Translations under genes and position numbers: made by a program
Assembly: GCF_000143415.4 (NCBI RefSeq)
Contig: NW_003314322.1
Coordinates: 43,113 to 107,112, forward strand
Length of the DNA stretch: 64,000 nucleotides
Direction of reading: 5' to 3'
Source: Selaginella moellendorffii
Lineage: Eukaryota; Streptophyta; Lycopodiopsida; Selaginellales; Selaginellaceae
Shown: positions 11,130 through 22,800 of the stretch, in pieces
How positions within the stretch are numbered: position 1 is the first letter of the stretch
Layout: each line of letters opens with the position of its first letter
The notes under the pieces: generated by a model
What the model was told of the DNA's origin: nothing
The model's input: the letters and a program-made list of their open reading frames with translations, nothing else
Databases searched by the model: none

Positions 11130-11577
11130 AGATGATGATGTGATGGCTCCAGTGATACATCACATACCATATCGCTGCTAACAACCTACTCTGCTTAGTG
11201 AGCAAAGCGCTGGCCACCAAGACATTCTCGCTACTGAGCCAATGAGTCATGCTGCGAAGGACATCCGCTGTCCCACTTTCTTCCGAGACTGTGGAAACCG
11301 ACCTACCGACTCTAACACCGGACTCATTCCCTGCAACCACACACATAAGGGCGTGCAACAAAGTGCAGAGGCTAACTCACCACACTCACATTGTTGAGAT
11401 TGCTATCCTCCAAAAGGTCCGAGACATAAGAGATGGGCAGCAAGGCTTTAGGGACATCCTTCCAAGACGGGGAAATGTAAGCAGAGAGTCACTGTGGCAG
11501 GGAAAATGGATTACCTTGGACACCAGAGGGATGAGATCCTTTGAGCTGCCTCCCGCGACCACCACCACTTCGCCCAT
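11130..11577 (-). pseudogene. eIF2B gamma subunit, N-terminal fragment
   Basis: Three exons on the minus strand. Exon 1 (11515-11577) encodes MGEVVVVAGGSSKDLIPLVS. Exon 2 (11390-11458) encodes DVPKALLPISYVSDLLED. Exon 3 starts at 11330 (NESGVRVGRSVST, then GTADVLRSMTHWLSSENVLV). This is the nucleotidyltransferase-like start of eIF2B gamma (family pattern: an AGG loop, VPKALLP, GTADALR, then ILVVSGDL), a regulatory subunit of the exchange factor for eIF2. Introns are 56 and 59 nt. About five residues are missing after LLP, the ILVVSGDL match decays, and the remaining ~300 residues including the hexapeptide repeats are absent, so it is a broken copy. Confidence 0.75.
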
Positions 11578-11639
11578 TCTAATTCTATGGCCTTCTCTCC
11601 GATGCTAAGGCAACAACCATAAATTGTTTTTTCAAAGTC

Positions 11640-13087
11640 TCAAACAAAACCAATCCTAGTCTCTGTGAATGGTGTAGCGCTCCCACTTCTTTGTGGGATC
11701 ATAGATCTCCCACCTCGAGGTAGGAAAGGAAAAATATGTGCTTGTTCTTCTCATATCAGTGCCACTCCACAACCTTACCAGCGTGGGAATGAGCAAAGCA
11801 CAAGTGTCACCAACCGGCATACAAAACTGATATACACAAGGTACATCGTCCTTCTCAATTGTGGTGTCAGCGATTGTGCGTATGTCCTCATGAACATCAA
11901 AATGAAAGAGCTATCATCCAAACAGACAAATGGGCATCAAGTCATGACAGGCACCCATGGGTTTACCGGGCTGCTATTTCCTCTGGCCTTGGCTCATAGA
12001 AGCTGCGTTGCTGTAAAACAAGCAGATCAGATTTGTCCTGAAATTATAATTGAAATTACATCTTTACTTGTTCGTTTGGGCAAGAAGATTGGATAGTGAG
12101 GGACAGACATACTCAACTCTATCAGACTCTTTTGTTTACTTTCTCAAAAGCTGCATTGCTCTCTTGGATTTCTCTTGGATTTACTATCTTTCTCTGTTTG
12201 TAAATAGTCATTAATGCTAGAAAAGATCTGCCATTGTTTTGCTTTCCAAGTGGTGTCAAAGTACGTTTGTATAGTATACCCAGGTGTGACTGAACAACCT
12301 TTTTGACTGTGGAGATATACACAGGACTATGTTCAAACAGTCATATATAGTGATATATTATGTGCTACACTTTGTGATGTGTATATCATGTTAAAAATGC
12401 ATGAACTTAGTTCAATCAAGATGTCAAATACCCTCATAGAACCACTAATAGTAATAGTTCTATTGTATAACTATATCTTTTTGGATAGTGCCTCTATGCA
12501 AAGTGCGACACTGTGGAGTGAATACAGTAACGCTATATTTTGAATGTGACAGTTCACCAGAAAGGAAATAGTATGACCAATTTCCAAGGACAGTGGAGGT
12601 TGCAAAATCAGAGGTAGCTACTTGTCCGTGGAACTCTATGCCTCATTTCAAGTGGCAGTGGCTTTGAAGATCCAGGTTCAAAAGACTATTAGTGGCTTTT
12701 TTGTGCATAATTAAACAGTCATATATAGTGAATATATGCATATAACTCTTTGACTGTAGAGATATAGCATACCCAAGAATGACATCCAAATGCCTCTTTT
12801 TTACTGCCATCTTGCAGCTCAAATACTTACGGTTTTACACTAAGCATTACATGGACCAGTAGGAAGGGAAATTTGCTGTGGCTGCCTCTTAACAGTGCTT
12901 AAAAGGCATTTTCCATTACCTGAGAAGAAACAAGGAGGCAGTTTCCATTACCCGATAAGAAACATGGAAGAATACAGCAGATTTTTTAAAAATATTTAGA
13001 ATGATAATGAGCAGCTAAGTCTTACCACTAGAAACAGCATGTTTAATTAGGTAGGGAGGCTGGACAGCAATAAGTGTATAGAGCTGT
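11640..13087. other. Intergenic region, no supported gene
   Basis: One 143-codon plus-strand frame (11665-12096) has no recognisable domain and no exon neighbours, so I leave it out. The stretch 12340-12800 contains two similar pieces (AACAGTCATATATAGTGA near 12336 and 12715), a small duplicated segment. Confidence 0.4.
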
Positions 13088-16000
13088 TTACTGTGCTGTC
13101 TGTATCTGCCGCACTGGCGTAAATGGAACCTGAAGGCGATGTGTGTACTCAACAAGCAACTCCTCATAGTGCTTGCAAATCTACAATAATCACATATTCA
13201 GACTAAAATGGTGTCTGAATAATTTACCTCTGCAAGATTATGGTGCTTCAGTCTGAGCTCGTCAATCTCATCAACAATACTGGCATCAAATGTTTGAATG
13301 GCGCTTCTTGCAATACAATCTCCAGGCATTACCTCAAAACATCCATTATTTATCACTGTTGTAGCATGGGATTTAAGCTCTGGTGGATTATGGGATTTAT
13401 TAAGGTCCTTCCTAACTCCCTCAACGCCAACAACACTTTGGACATATAGTTTACCATGAACCAGATCTAGTTCGTCCTCTCTTTTTGCGATCTGATAAAT
13501 CAAGTCATTGTTTAGCTGAATTGCTTTGCCCAGCTCGTCCTGAAGCCTTTCAATTTCGCCCTTTTGTTTGAGTAGAATTCTCTTTTTCTTCGCTTTATTG
13601 ACAAAATAGTGGTTCGCCAAATTTGCAGCTCCTGCCTTGCAACGTATCTGCTGCATAAATACTAAGCGGTTTGAATACACACAAATAAACTTAACCTCGT
13701 TTCTAACATTCGGATATTTATCCTCAACTTGTCGTAAAACGTGTATTAGTTCAGCATTCACATCCGTTAAGGTCTCTACATCTTCAGTCAGCCCTTTATA
13801 GCATATGAACCAAAAGTAAACGAGGTAAAACAAGATAAATCTCATAGCCATACCTTTCACTGTTTGTTCTAAAACCGGCAGCTGCATGTGCGGACTGACT
13901 TTGACATAGTTTGCTATTTTAAAATTTAAAATATCAATAGTGTTCTTGAGCTCTTTGTTCGCTTTGAGGAGCTTTTGATACCGGGTCTCACCCAATCCAG
14001 ATTTTCTAAGCCTTGAATTTTCTCTTCTGAGCTTGTCGACAACTCTTTTTAGTGTAAAAACAAAAAGCTGCAACTCATTTTCTTTCTTTATGCTATCAAT
14101 TTCCGCTATTTTTGAGCCCTGTGCCTTTTTGGAAGTCTTCTGGGGTGTTCCAAAAATTGGTTTCGACACTTCAGGTTTCCGAGAATTTTCCTCCACCCAT
14201 TCCTTAAACAAAATATCAAATTTTGTTTCAATTTCTAACATTTTTCGCTTTGCTTCGTCCTTTTCGAATCTTAACTGGAGAATTTGTTTATTTTTGTCAG
14301 CTATAATGGTCTCCAGCTCGGTCAATTTATTTTCTTGACTAGTAGAAGAACCGGAATCAGAACCTGGAAGGATGGGCTTCTTATTTGCGATGGTTCTTAG
14401 TTTCTTCAGCTCGTTTTCTAGTTTCATAATATGTTCCTCCTTGTCTACGGCTATATCATGCCGAAGATCACGATTCTCGCATTGAAGCTCTTCCAGATGG
14501 CGGACAAGTTCTTGGACTCTGAGGCATTCTTCTAGAGGAGATGGTTGCTTTGAGTTTTTTAATTTTTCTGTAAGGTCTGCCATAGCGTGCCCTGCTAAGC
14601 GTCTGTCCATTTCACTTGCTGCTAAGTCATGTTCATACTGCCTAAGTTTTGATTTGAGGCTTTCCAAGCCCTGTTGAGCTTTTAGTTTACCTTCATCAGT
14701 GAGAGCAAGAGAACTGTTTCTTTTGGTGTTTTTTGTACTATCTATACTTGTATTTGTGTCAGCGCAGTCTTTTGTAGTCAATGTATTTGTAGCATCCAAA
14801 CTGTTGCTGATGCTATTACTTTCAAGACTTTGCAGAAAAGCGCTCTCAATGTCTGTAACTTTGTCACGAACGTCCTTCTTACTAATTTCTTTCACTTGCT
14901 GTTCTACCTTGGCGAGTTTCGCATTTAAATGACTGGTGTGAATTTCAAGTTCAGCTTTGGAACGTTCTCTAGACGAGGACGACGAGCTTTCAGTGCTCCC
15001 ATGAGCTCTTTCTCTTTCATATTTTTTGAGCTGTTTTAACACCTTTTTCATCCTGTCACGTTCCCGTTGAAGCTGATCTTGTATCTCTTTTATCTGTTAT
15101 TTTTAACATGTGGTTAGACGTGCATAGATTTATTTGGAACACCTGCAAGGTGCTTGCAGACTTCAGCTCCCGGCACCTGGATATCTCAGACAGCAGCTGA
15201 TGTTTTTGTTGCTTCAGAGCTGTTATTTCTTCTTGTAGTAGTTTATTTTGCTGTTTAAGTTGCTGATAATTTAATGCCTGCCGTTCTTCTAAAGAGTTCA
15301 TTTTTGTGAGGGATGCTATTTTTTTTTCCAGCTGATGAACAACGTTGTTCAGCTTTTGTAATTTAATGTTTTTAGCTCCTGTAACCAGCTCGTTACACTT
15401 CTGTTCATGGGTGCTGAGATAATATTACCCAGCTGTTTGTGTAGTTTTGCCACAAAAGTGCTCATAGTCTCTTCTTGTTCCTCCTGAAATTAGAACATAA
15501 ATATGCTAGCATCATTTCCTGAATGAAAAAGCGCACCTTCTTGCTGTCTCCGTTTTTCAGTTCCTCACACCTGGTTTTAATTCGAATGTGAAAAGTATCA
15601 CAAATGCAAAGACGGAATGATAATACTGTTGCATCCAGCTGGCAAGATTGGTTTGCAGCTCCTGTACGTGAAGTTCATGCTTAGAAATCAACTCTTGCAA
15701 CTGTTTCTGGAAAAACCCGGCTAAAGCACCAGCCATACTTTTCCCTTCTTCCTTTTGAGAATAAATTTTCTGACAATGAAACGAGAAAGATTCTGGCATA
15801 AGCTTTGTGATATTTTATACCTTGAGCACGTTCTTCATGTCATCTGAATTTTGATTAGTAAACATAAGGATTACTTCCTCTAGAGCGGCCATTTCCTGCC
15901 TATCTTGTTGTTGCTGTTCAGTAGCAGCTTCGTATGCCTCGTGCAATGTCTTGATAAATTCGACGCTTTCTTGTTCTTCCAGTCTCTCAAAATGCCTTTC

Positions 16001-16328
16001 AATATCTTTCTGCATTTGGAAAAAGTCAGATAGTATAAAATTGGAAATTTTGCACAAAGAGGTCAACCTCGTGGTATTCATCTGATGCAGATGATTCAGG
16101 GGGAACTCTGACAATTTTAAACTCTCCAACTTTCTGTACTTGCGGCCTAATATAATCGTAGTAATATTCAAAAGGGGACTATACCTCACTTTCATGTGAT
16201 ATCCCAACAGATTCATCATTATTGCGGCAGCTTGTTACAGGTGTATAGGTACTAGTTTTGATTGGTTTCTTGAACACATCAACCCTCCAAACTCTCACTT
16301 TTTCGTTCTCAGACTGCAATGCAACCAT
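13088..16328 (-). CDS. Long coiled-coil protein, possible ciliary or basal-body component
   Basis: Multi-exon minus-strand gene. The long exonic stretch 13229-15060 encodes heptad-rich, Glu/Lys/Leu/Gln-dominated sequence (for example EISKKDVRDKVTDIESAFL and TLKRVVDKLRRENSRLRK). Further 5' exons at about 15180-15340, 15650-15780, 15830-16020 and 16080-16330 continue the coiled coil (DIERHFERLEEQESVEF). The last exon (13088-13180) encodes ICKHYEELLVEYTHRL and ends at TAA 13088 after a ~48-nt intron. A Ser-rich patch lies near 14990. No enzymatic domain, signal peptide or membrane segment is visible. A readthrough into intron near 13800 gives a false hydrophobic stretch. The start is unsure (ATG 16328, or further exons upstream). 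CEP290-like proteins are a candidate family, but I cannot confirm it. Confidence 0.65.
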
Positions 16329-16329
16329 A

Positions 16330-17124
16330 CATATCGCTAGAACTCATTGCTACTGAGTGGAACAGATCAGAGTTTGGCTGATGTTAATGAAGTTTGATCG
16401 TGGAAGAAAGAGGCACACCTCTTGGCAATTACACTGGTTGTCAAAGTCGTCAGGCTCCATTCTTCTTTAGCCAAATTGTTTCCTGCTTTCTAATAAGGCT
16501 ATTGCAAAACAAAAAAAATCTAAGCATTCACGATTTGAAATTTCCATGGATCAGATTAGACTGCAGCGTCCTCGCATGTTGTGTGTTACACAGCTCAAAA
16601 GCTCCAGCATGGTACATCATAAAGAGGTTAAGGGGCTGTGCAAGTCCATTACCGCCAGGAACATGGTGAGCCGGGCGCAAGCCCAGTGCGTATGTTCATG
16701 CGGTCAACGGGGGCACACATGCCCCTTGACTGTCCGAGGGCAGGTACAAGCCTGTTAAGTGACACGTGGCACATTTTTATTAGATTAGTACACCTGGAGA
16801 ATTTGTTTGTACCACATAAGCAATAACACAGGCCACATCAGCCACGTAGATGTCACAATAAAATTCTTGCTAGGAACTAATCTAGATCCAACCATTAGCA
16901 ACCGTGAGATCAACTTAACTGGCCGTGAAGGGCCAGGCTCTTCTTATCTTCTTCCTTTTTCTCACAAATTCTTTCTAAGGCTATAAATCATTTTAAGGGC
17001 CAATGTAATTTTTCTTTTCAAAAATCCTTCCAGCTGAGCAGCTATTTGGTAGTTTTCAGGTAGTTATGAGTATTCAAACAATGGAATATACTGGATTGAT
17101 GCTAGGGCATTACATCCGAACAGA
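16330..17124. other. Divergent intergenic region (coiled-coil gene / DNAAF1)
   Basis: Separates the two head-to-head genes and so should hold both promoters. I see no clear TATA box. Short GC-rich frames at 16546-16826 look like chance. Confidence 0.4.
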
Positions 17125-18951
17125 ATGGGTTTTGATATGACTCCAGAGTCTTTAAAAAAGCTCTGTAGGGATCTCAGATTGTAAGCGAGCTTTTCTCTGT
17201 GACGCTTGTGCTAATGACTGTGTTATGTAGGTATTCGAGCTGTCCAGAGTTAAATGACGTGCTCCATTTACAACAAAAGGTTTCAATGATATTCTACGAA
17301 CAATTGTGATAATTGTTTTCTAGCTTTACAGGGCATAATAGAAATAAAGAGCCTGGAAAAGTACACCGGTTTAAAAACCTTATATCTGGAATCAAACGGT
17401 AGCATTTGCAGCCTTGTTGTTCCTTAACGAGTTCAAAAGAATGCAGCTATTTCAAGGATTGAAGGATTAGAAAACTTGAAAGAACTTCGATGCCTCTATA
17501 TAAATCAAGTACCATTTGTGCTACTTTAATTGATGGTCTTTCTGGTTTATGAATAAATAGAATCTGGTAGATCATGTGTCCGGTTTGGACAGTCTCAGGC
17601 TGCTTGAGACATTGGATTTGGCTGACAATCAGGTCAATCTATCTTTGGATAAACTGTTTACACATAATGGTAGTCTTCCGTTTGCAGATTAAGACAGTTC
17701 AAGGTCTCTCCTGCTGCATATCTCTACGCCAGCTCAATCTTTCTGGGAATCGAATTCAGAGCAAGGCAGACGTTGAGCATCTTCTAGTAAGGATGCCTGA
17801 TAAATATTTGTCATCAATTATTAGGTCGCAGGGGTGTCCCACTTTAACGTCTTTGGACATATCGAAGAACAAAATTGAAGATGAAGAAGCAATTAAGGTT
17901 TTCTTTCATTTCAAATGCACCATGGAGAAAAAAACAATGTTTTAACCTGTAGGCATTAAGATCGATGCCCCTAAATCTTTTGAGACTTTGCGGAAACCCT
18001 GTAATGACTAAAATATGGTGCTATAGAAAGTCGACAATAGCATGCATGCCATCAGTAAGCTTTGAAGTCAAAAAATACTTTATATTAGACAAACTTAAAT
18101 TTGGACAGCTAAACTATTTCGACGACTCTCCTGTGTTTGAAAGAGAGCGCCGCTTGGCATATGCATGGCTGGAAGGTGGTGCAGAGGTGCACTGCGTTTG
18201 GTAATGTTTTCAACTTTAATAAATTATTGCAGGGAGAGACGATGATGCGTGAAATGATTAAGAAAGAGGAAGCTGATCAAAGAGCTTATCACCATCAAGG
18301 CATGATTATCTGAAGTCTCACAAGGCTTTACTTTAGATACCTTCATGCATAGCTTTCCAGGAAATGATTCGAAGGGCACGCACTGGAGCAGCCGCAGAAC
18401 ACCAGCAACTAGATGACGCTTGCAAGATTGAGAAAGAAACAGATGCGTGGATTAATGAAGGGCAAGCATGTAAGAAAAAAAGAATCGACCTGGAAAGCCC
18501 CGCTGCAGATGTAGGATATTTGAAGAGAGACTATGCCAACACTGATCTGGATGACATCATGAGCCAAACTACGAATTCATCGCAATGCGACATAATGGAT
18601 ATGGACATTAAGGAAAGCCCTTTAAGCTTGGGAGTCTCTGCACCTTGTCCAATAAAGGAGGCTAGAAACGAAAAAGATCCAGAATTGGAGGCAAAAGTGC
18701 ATAAACAAACTTTGCGAGAGCTCAAGTCACAAGGGGCTGAAAAGGAACGAGCTTTCAAGATGCAACTGCAGATGAAAATGCTAGAACGCGCTGCTAGTGG
18801 CATTGAAGAAACAAGCTCCCTGGCTAGGACAACAAGACCCGTCATATGGGGTACAAAAGCATACAGGCAATTGTGGACAGTTGCAAAGAGTATAAACAGT
18901 GGTAAAGAATACGAGGGCATGGAGCTGGATGACTGTTCACAGCGTGAATAG
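17125..18951 (+). CDS. DNAAF1: Dynein axonemal assembly factor 1 (LRRC50/ODA7-like)
   Basis: Cytoplasmic LRR protein needed to preassemble axonemal dynein arms (family knowledge). Exons: 17125-17180, 17231-17279, 17332-17398, 17447-17508, 17561-17632, 17688-17786, 17832-17897, 17953-18054, 18109-18186, 18233-about 18299, 18361-18951; introns are mostly 45-56 nt. Visible in order: TPESLKKLCRDLRLYSSCPE; LRRs (GLKTLYLESN, ELRCLYIN, LETLDLADNQ, LRQLNLSGNRI, LTSLDISKNKI, LLRLCGNPV); the LRR cap NYFDDSPVFERERR...AWLEGG, diagnostic for this family; then an acidic coiled C-terminal region ending near PVIWGTKAYRQLW. All splice sites are GT-AG except the last intron, where no GT donor fits the frame, so that junction is unsure. 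Either Met1 or the Met five codons on could start. Confidence 0.88.
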
Positions 18952-19298
18952 CAGCAGCTCCCAGACAGTCTCTATCTGGCGTCATATAGTTTACAATGTT
19001 ACTCTGACTGGATGCCATTGTAGAACCAACTCATTTTAAGAAACAACTAGCATTTAAAATCACATGAACCGCTCACCTAGATACAAGAGACAAGACAAGA
19101 AAAACCGGATGGAATTCCGTTCTTTGACTTTAAGTTCCGCTTTCAATGCAGCTGTTCTACATTGGCAAAGTGATTTCACTCCTGAGTAGACACGTGTATG
19201 TGCCAGGTGGAGCGACGTGGCAGTTCGGCCGGCTCGCTTCGTACGGGCACTCGATGGTTTGTTTTTGGGATGCTGGTGTTGGCATTCATTAGGAAGCC
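18952..19298. other. Spacer between DNAAF1 and CFAP144
   Basis: A 347-bp gap between two genes on the same strand. It must hold the DNAAF1 3' end and the CFAP144 promoter. No motif stands out. Confidence 0.4.
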
Positions 19299-20091
19299 AT
19301 GGGTGACATAGTAGAACGACCAAAATCATCGGGCTTGCCGCATTCCAAAACCGGTGGAAAGAAGAAGGAACATGTCTTTCAGAGGTTTCCTACCAACATT
19401 GACGAAGTAGCGCAGAATGCAGTGTGGAGAGAGTTCTGTAAGAAATTGGATTCTAATGAAGTCAACGTTGGAGAGTTCACAATCAACCCTTTAACAAGTA
19501 CGTTGCATATCTTACTCATTGCATGGTTAAATTGATAATGCATGTGCAGCTGTACCCATTACCGAGAAACCAACACGAGTCGTTCCTTCTGTGCGGGGTA
19601 CCACTCCTCAACCTCCATCTCAAAAAGTCAAAGTGGCGTTTGACCGTGCTAGTTACAGCTTAATCGGTGATTGTGATCAGTTTCCAAAGAGGAGTTTAAG
19701 GATGCAAAGCAGCTGCTTGAGGACTTGTATCCCATTAAGAATCTGGACCTGGTTCCTCCAGAAAAATATGAAGTCCCACTTACTTATGCTCAAGAGTATG
19801 GGTGGGCCAACATGCCATTGGTACTGATATATTAGATATAGTTTTTGTTTTGTCAATAGATAATTTCATCAGGTGAAGCCAAAGACAGCTTTCGAGTTTC
19901 CGAGGCGAACTTGTGAACTTACGCAGTTTGCTGCTGCCTATCTGGAAGCTATGCACACAACTCCATTCTCAAAGAAAGGCTTTGTTCCTCGTTATATTCT
20001 TAAACAGCAAGCAGCACTAAGGGCGGCTGATGCTGCTGCCACTGCCGACACCACTGCTCCTGCTGCTGTTGTTCCACCTCAACCTGGTTGA
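19299..20091 (+). CDS. CFAP144: Cilia- and flagella-associated protein 144 (FAM183-like)
   Basis: Four exons: 19299-19497, 19550-19645, 19681-19820 and 19873-20091, with introns of 52, 35 and 52 nt, giving 217 residues. Family features seen: a start with a Glu-rich helix and FCKKLDSNEVNVGEFTINPL (matches the Y-x-VNPL region), the KPTR segment, then PLTYAQEYGWANMPL (matches the QEIGW-PL core) and EFPRRTCELTQFAAAYLEAM, and an Ala/Pro-rich tail. FAM183/CFAP144 proteins belong to motile axonemes (family knowledge), so in this plant it should act in the sperm flagellum. The 35-nt second intron is very short, but its removal is needed to keep the family core in frame. It sits 347 bp behind DNAAF1 on the same strand. 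Confidence 0.8.
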
Positions 20092-20860
20092 TACATCTAT
20101 GTCTTTGATTATAAAAGAAAACATTTTTGGAGTTTCGTAAATGTCATAGGTGATGTTTGTGGCTGCTCTCTTTTGAGATGCTGAGACAAATTCCTGAAGG
20201 CACTTTCGATTTTGTGTAGCGAGAAAAGCCTTGCAGCCTAGCCACCTGCTTTGACAAAGAGCTATGCACTGTGAGCCTAGGTTCTATTCTTGTTAAGTTA
20301 AGCTCCCCAGTTAAATGAGGCACCCCAGAACCTTAACATAAGACTAGCAAGGAATCCAGCTCTGCTGGCTTAGATAGAAACTAAATATTTAATTATCATG
20401 TTTGATGAGGTCTTCATTGCAGAGCAATGTTTCTGTGGAACCAGTCAACCACACAGATCCATAAAGTACTGACATCTCTCTCTGTCCTCTTGATTTTTTC
20501 CCTTCCCTGCAGGCATTGAGATCTTGCAATTGCATATAGATTAGCTGTAAACAAGAATTCAAGAAACCCCATATTGTATTTCTTCTATTTTCTTCCCCCT
20601 AGATATGATGCTGTTTCTGCAGCCATTGCTTGAGTGGCACTTTAATTTTATGGACGAAAGTTTCATTTATTGCATCGTATGATACTTTTTTCCTACAGTT
20701 GATGTTCAAGGATATCCATGGCTCAACACCAAGCTTCATGCCCTTGCACATGTTCTGGTGGATACAAAATGCAAGAACTGAGAGTAAATGACTGGAGCTC
20801 AAAATGTGCCTTTGTGATGGTTTTGTTTTAGGAAGAATTTAAGTTTCGCCTAAAAGGTAG
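20092..20860. other. Region with no supported gene
   Basis: Short frames only. A palindrome CCAGCTCTGCTGG near 20358 resembles the hairpins of the Helitron-like ends further right but lacks the terminal CTRR. Confidence 0.35.
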
Positions 20861-20861
20861 A

Positions 20862-21642
20862 AGGTGAAGCATCTAGCCATGGTGCTGAAAAGGGCTGAGG
20901 AGCAGGCTCAAATTATTGAATCGCTTCAGGGAACTGTAAGTTTCTTTTTTGTCTCGAGAGGTCTATACATATTTTGTATCCAGGTTATAAAAGACTCTAT
21001 GAAGAAGTGAGGAATTTGTTCTACATTCATAGTAGCACCTGGAGCACGTTCTTTATGTTCGTTTTCTTTTCTGTAGCTTTCTTCTTACATTTCTTGTTCC
21101 TTATTTTTAGATGGTGGTGGACGAGATGTAAGGCATGTAATTTGATGTTTTCTTTCAAATGGTTTGTTAATTTATGAGCTCTCCTTCTCTTCTAAGATGA
21201 ATGTCGTAGGCATCTCAATGTTGCTCTGGAGCAAATGAAAACAGTTGAAGGTGACTATTGTCATTCTCATTTTTTCCACAGGCATAGTCTTACTTCAGCT
21301 CGTGTTGAATGCGCTCGAGATGAGGCAGATGCAACATTTGCAAAGGAAAATCTGGCGTTGATGATGCAAGAGTCTGAAAGTCAGTGATATTTGTGCATTG
21401 CTGTCATAGAAATTGCAAAATTACAGCAATTACAAAGGAGCTCAATACTCAAGAGAAACGTGGAGCTTTCTCAATCTGTAACTGATTACCAACATAGGCT
21501 CAGAGAAAGCACTCAAAACGTCCAAAGAACCGAAGATGAAGCAAGAAGACTCTTGATAGAGGTAATAGAAACTCAACCAGACACTCAACCTGCTCAAGTG
21601 AAGACACTCCTACACAAATTACAGATTGGATGCCCTGTGTAG
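20862..21642 (+). pseudogene. Nuclear-pore anchor (TPR/NUA-like) fragment
   Basis: Short exons with coiled-coil sequence: MVLKRAEEQAQIIESLQGT (20880-20935), YKRLYEEV (about 20984), HLNVALEQMKTVE (about 21208), SLTSARVECARDEADATFAK (about 21285) and LQQLQRSSILKRNVELSQSV followed by TDYQHRLREST (about 21420-21530). The YKRLYEE and DYQxRLRE stretches are typical of the middle coiled coil of plant TPR (NUA), which lines the nuclear basket. Full proteins are about 2000 residues. Only about 160 are here, with nothing before or after, so this is a relic or captured piece. Assignment rests on remembered family pattern. Confidence 0.5.
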
Positions 21643-21689
21643 GCCCTCATGACCTTTATAAATAGCCTATAATGTAATGTAATGCTTGG

Positions 21690-22060
21690 ATGGTGGGCTT
21701 TGTCATTGAGTATGTGAAATCCGGTAGGTCGCCATGCAAGCATTCCAAGCTCAAACTTGCCAAGGGCGATCGGCATTGTGAGCAAGGGTGCCAGAATTGA
21801 CATGACCAAATGGTAAAGATTTTCCATTCTTTTCTAGCAATTTCTTTCTTTTCTTCTTCTTGTGGAAGGCATCACTCCAAATGCGTTTTGGAGATCCAAG
21901 CTCCTGTCATGAGCGTTCTCAAAGCCAAAGGCTTTGCTGCATTGAAAGTACTTTTTTTTTTTTTTCACAGAATGTGATGTGATAAGAGAGCTTTCTGATT
22001 TGTACAGGCTTTGGATCAAACTATTATGAAGGATATGCTACATGGAGAAGTGAGCTGTAA
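21690..22060 (+). pseudogene. PARP-type zinc finger fragment
   Basis: Encodes EYVKSGRSPCKHSKLKLAKG, then after a one-base frame change IGIVSKGARIDMTKW, a ~55-nt intron, HHSKCVLEIQAPVMSVLKAKG and, in a further exon, ALDQTIMKDMLHGE. The order matches the zf-PARP nick-sensing finger (CxxC...W-HxxC...GFxxLKxxDQ) found in PARP1, DNA ligase III and the plant phosphoesterase ZDP. The second zinc Cys of CxxC is replaced (CKHS) and the frame is broken, so the finger should not fold. It lies directly behind the nucleoporin fragment. Confidence 0.6.
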
Positions 22061-22229
22061 AAATATTTGCTGTCGTGCCGAGGGAAACTCAACAGCTTTG
22101 GCATGTGAAGTTGTCCAGATTTGAGCCATCTCAGTTCCCTACATCCTACAAGGTTTGCGTTTTGGATGCTTTTGATTGTATTCATCTTTCAAGACGCATA
22201 GGATGTATCTTTGCATGTTGGGAGTCATT

Positions 22230-22800
22230 TTACTCATGAACAATGTAAGCTTTCTCTTATGATAATGCACAGGATCATGGTACTTAGATGCACATGGATC
22301 ATGGATTGGCTAGTCCTTTCGGATATTCTTTCTTTACTATCATGATGGTAGGAGCTTAATTTCCCACTTGAGCTAGTTGAGAAACTAGTCAATGACCAAG
22401 CACTTAAATTGGATAAACATAAAGTAGGAACCTTATGTGTTTTTTGCTGAGCATACTCGACCTAATTTGAGAAATTTGTGTCATTGGCTTGCACTTGCTA
22501 GTATCAAGAACCCTCGCAATATTGAGTTTGGTCCCTCAATATTCGCTAAATGATAGCTGCCAAACACTCTCACTATCATGCCCTTTGTGTTAATCTCATT
22601 CTGGTCCCAAATGCTATTTATGGAAAGTGTCTAGATTTGCTCATTTAGCATATTTATGGAATGTAAAGATTGTTCTAAACACAATGGTGTTCGTCCCATA
22701 TGTTCCGATACCACATGTAACGCACTTTATCCCCCAATGTTCTAAGGATCCACAGTGACAGTATATCTAAATCTCATCCTATAATCACATGCGTTACACT
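22230..22800 (-). repeat. Decayed LTR-family fragment related to 30170-30890
   Basis: 22500-22680 is similar to 30420-30600 (shared stretch TTTGTGTTAATCTCATTCTGGTCCC and flanks). 22700-22798 shows a PBS-like GGTATCGGAAC on the minus strand and the LTR termini of the TRIM-like element at 30731-31378, with the middle of that element missing. Confidence 0.65.

Noticed and set aside
11665-12096. 143-codon plus-strand frame as a gene
   Set aside because: No recognisable domain, compositionally like non-coding sequence, no neighbouring exons or splice signals supporting it.
13198-15051. Naming the coiled-coil gene CEP290
   Set aside because: Coiled-coil similarity alone is not specific; I see no diagnostic segment I can trust, so it stays unnamed.
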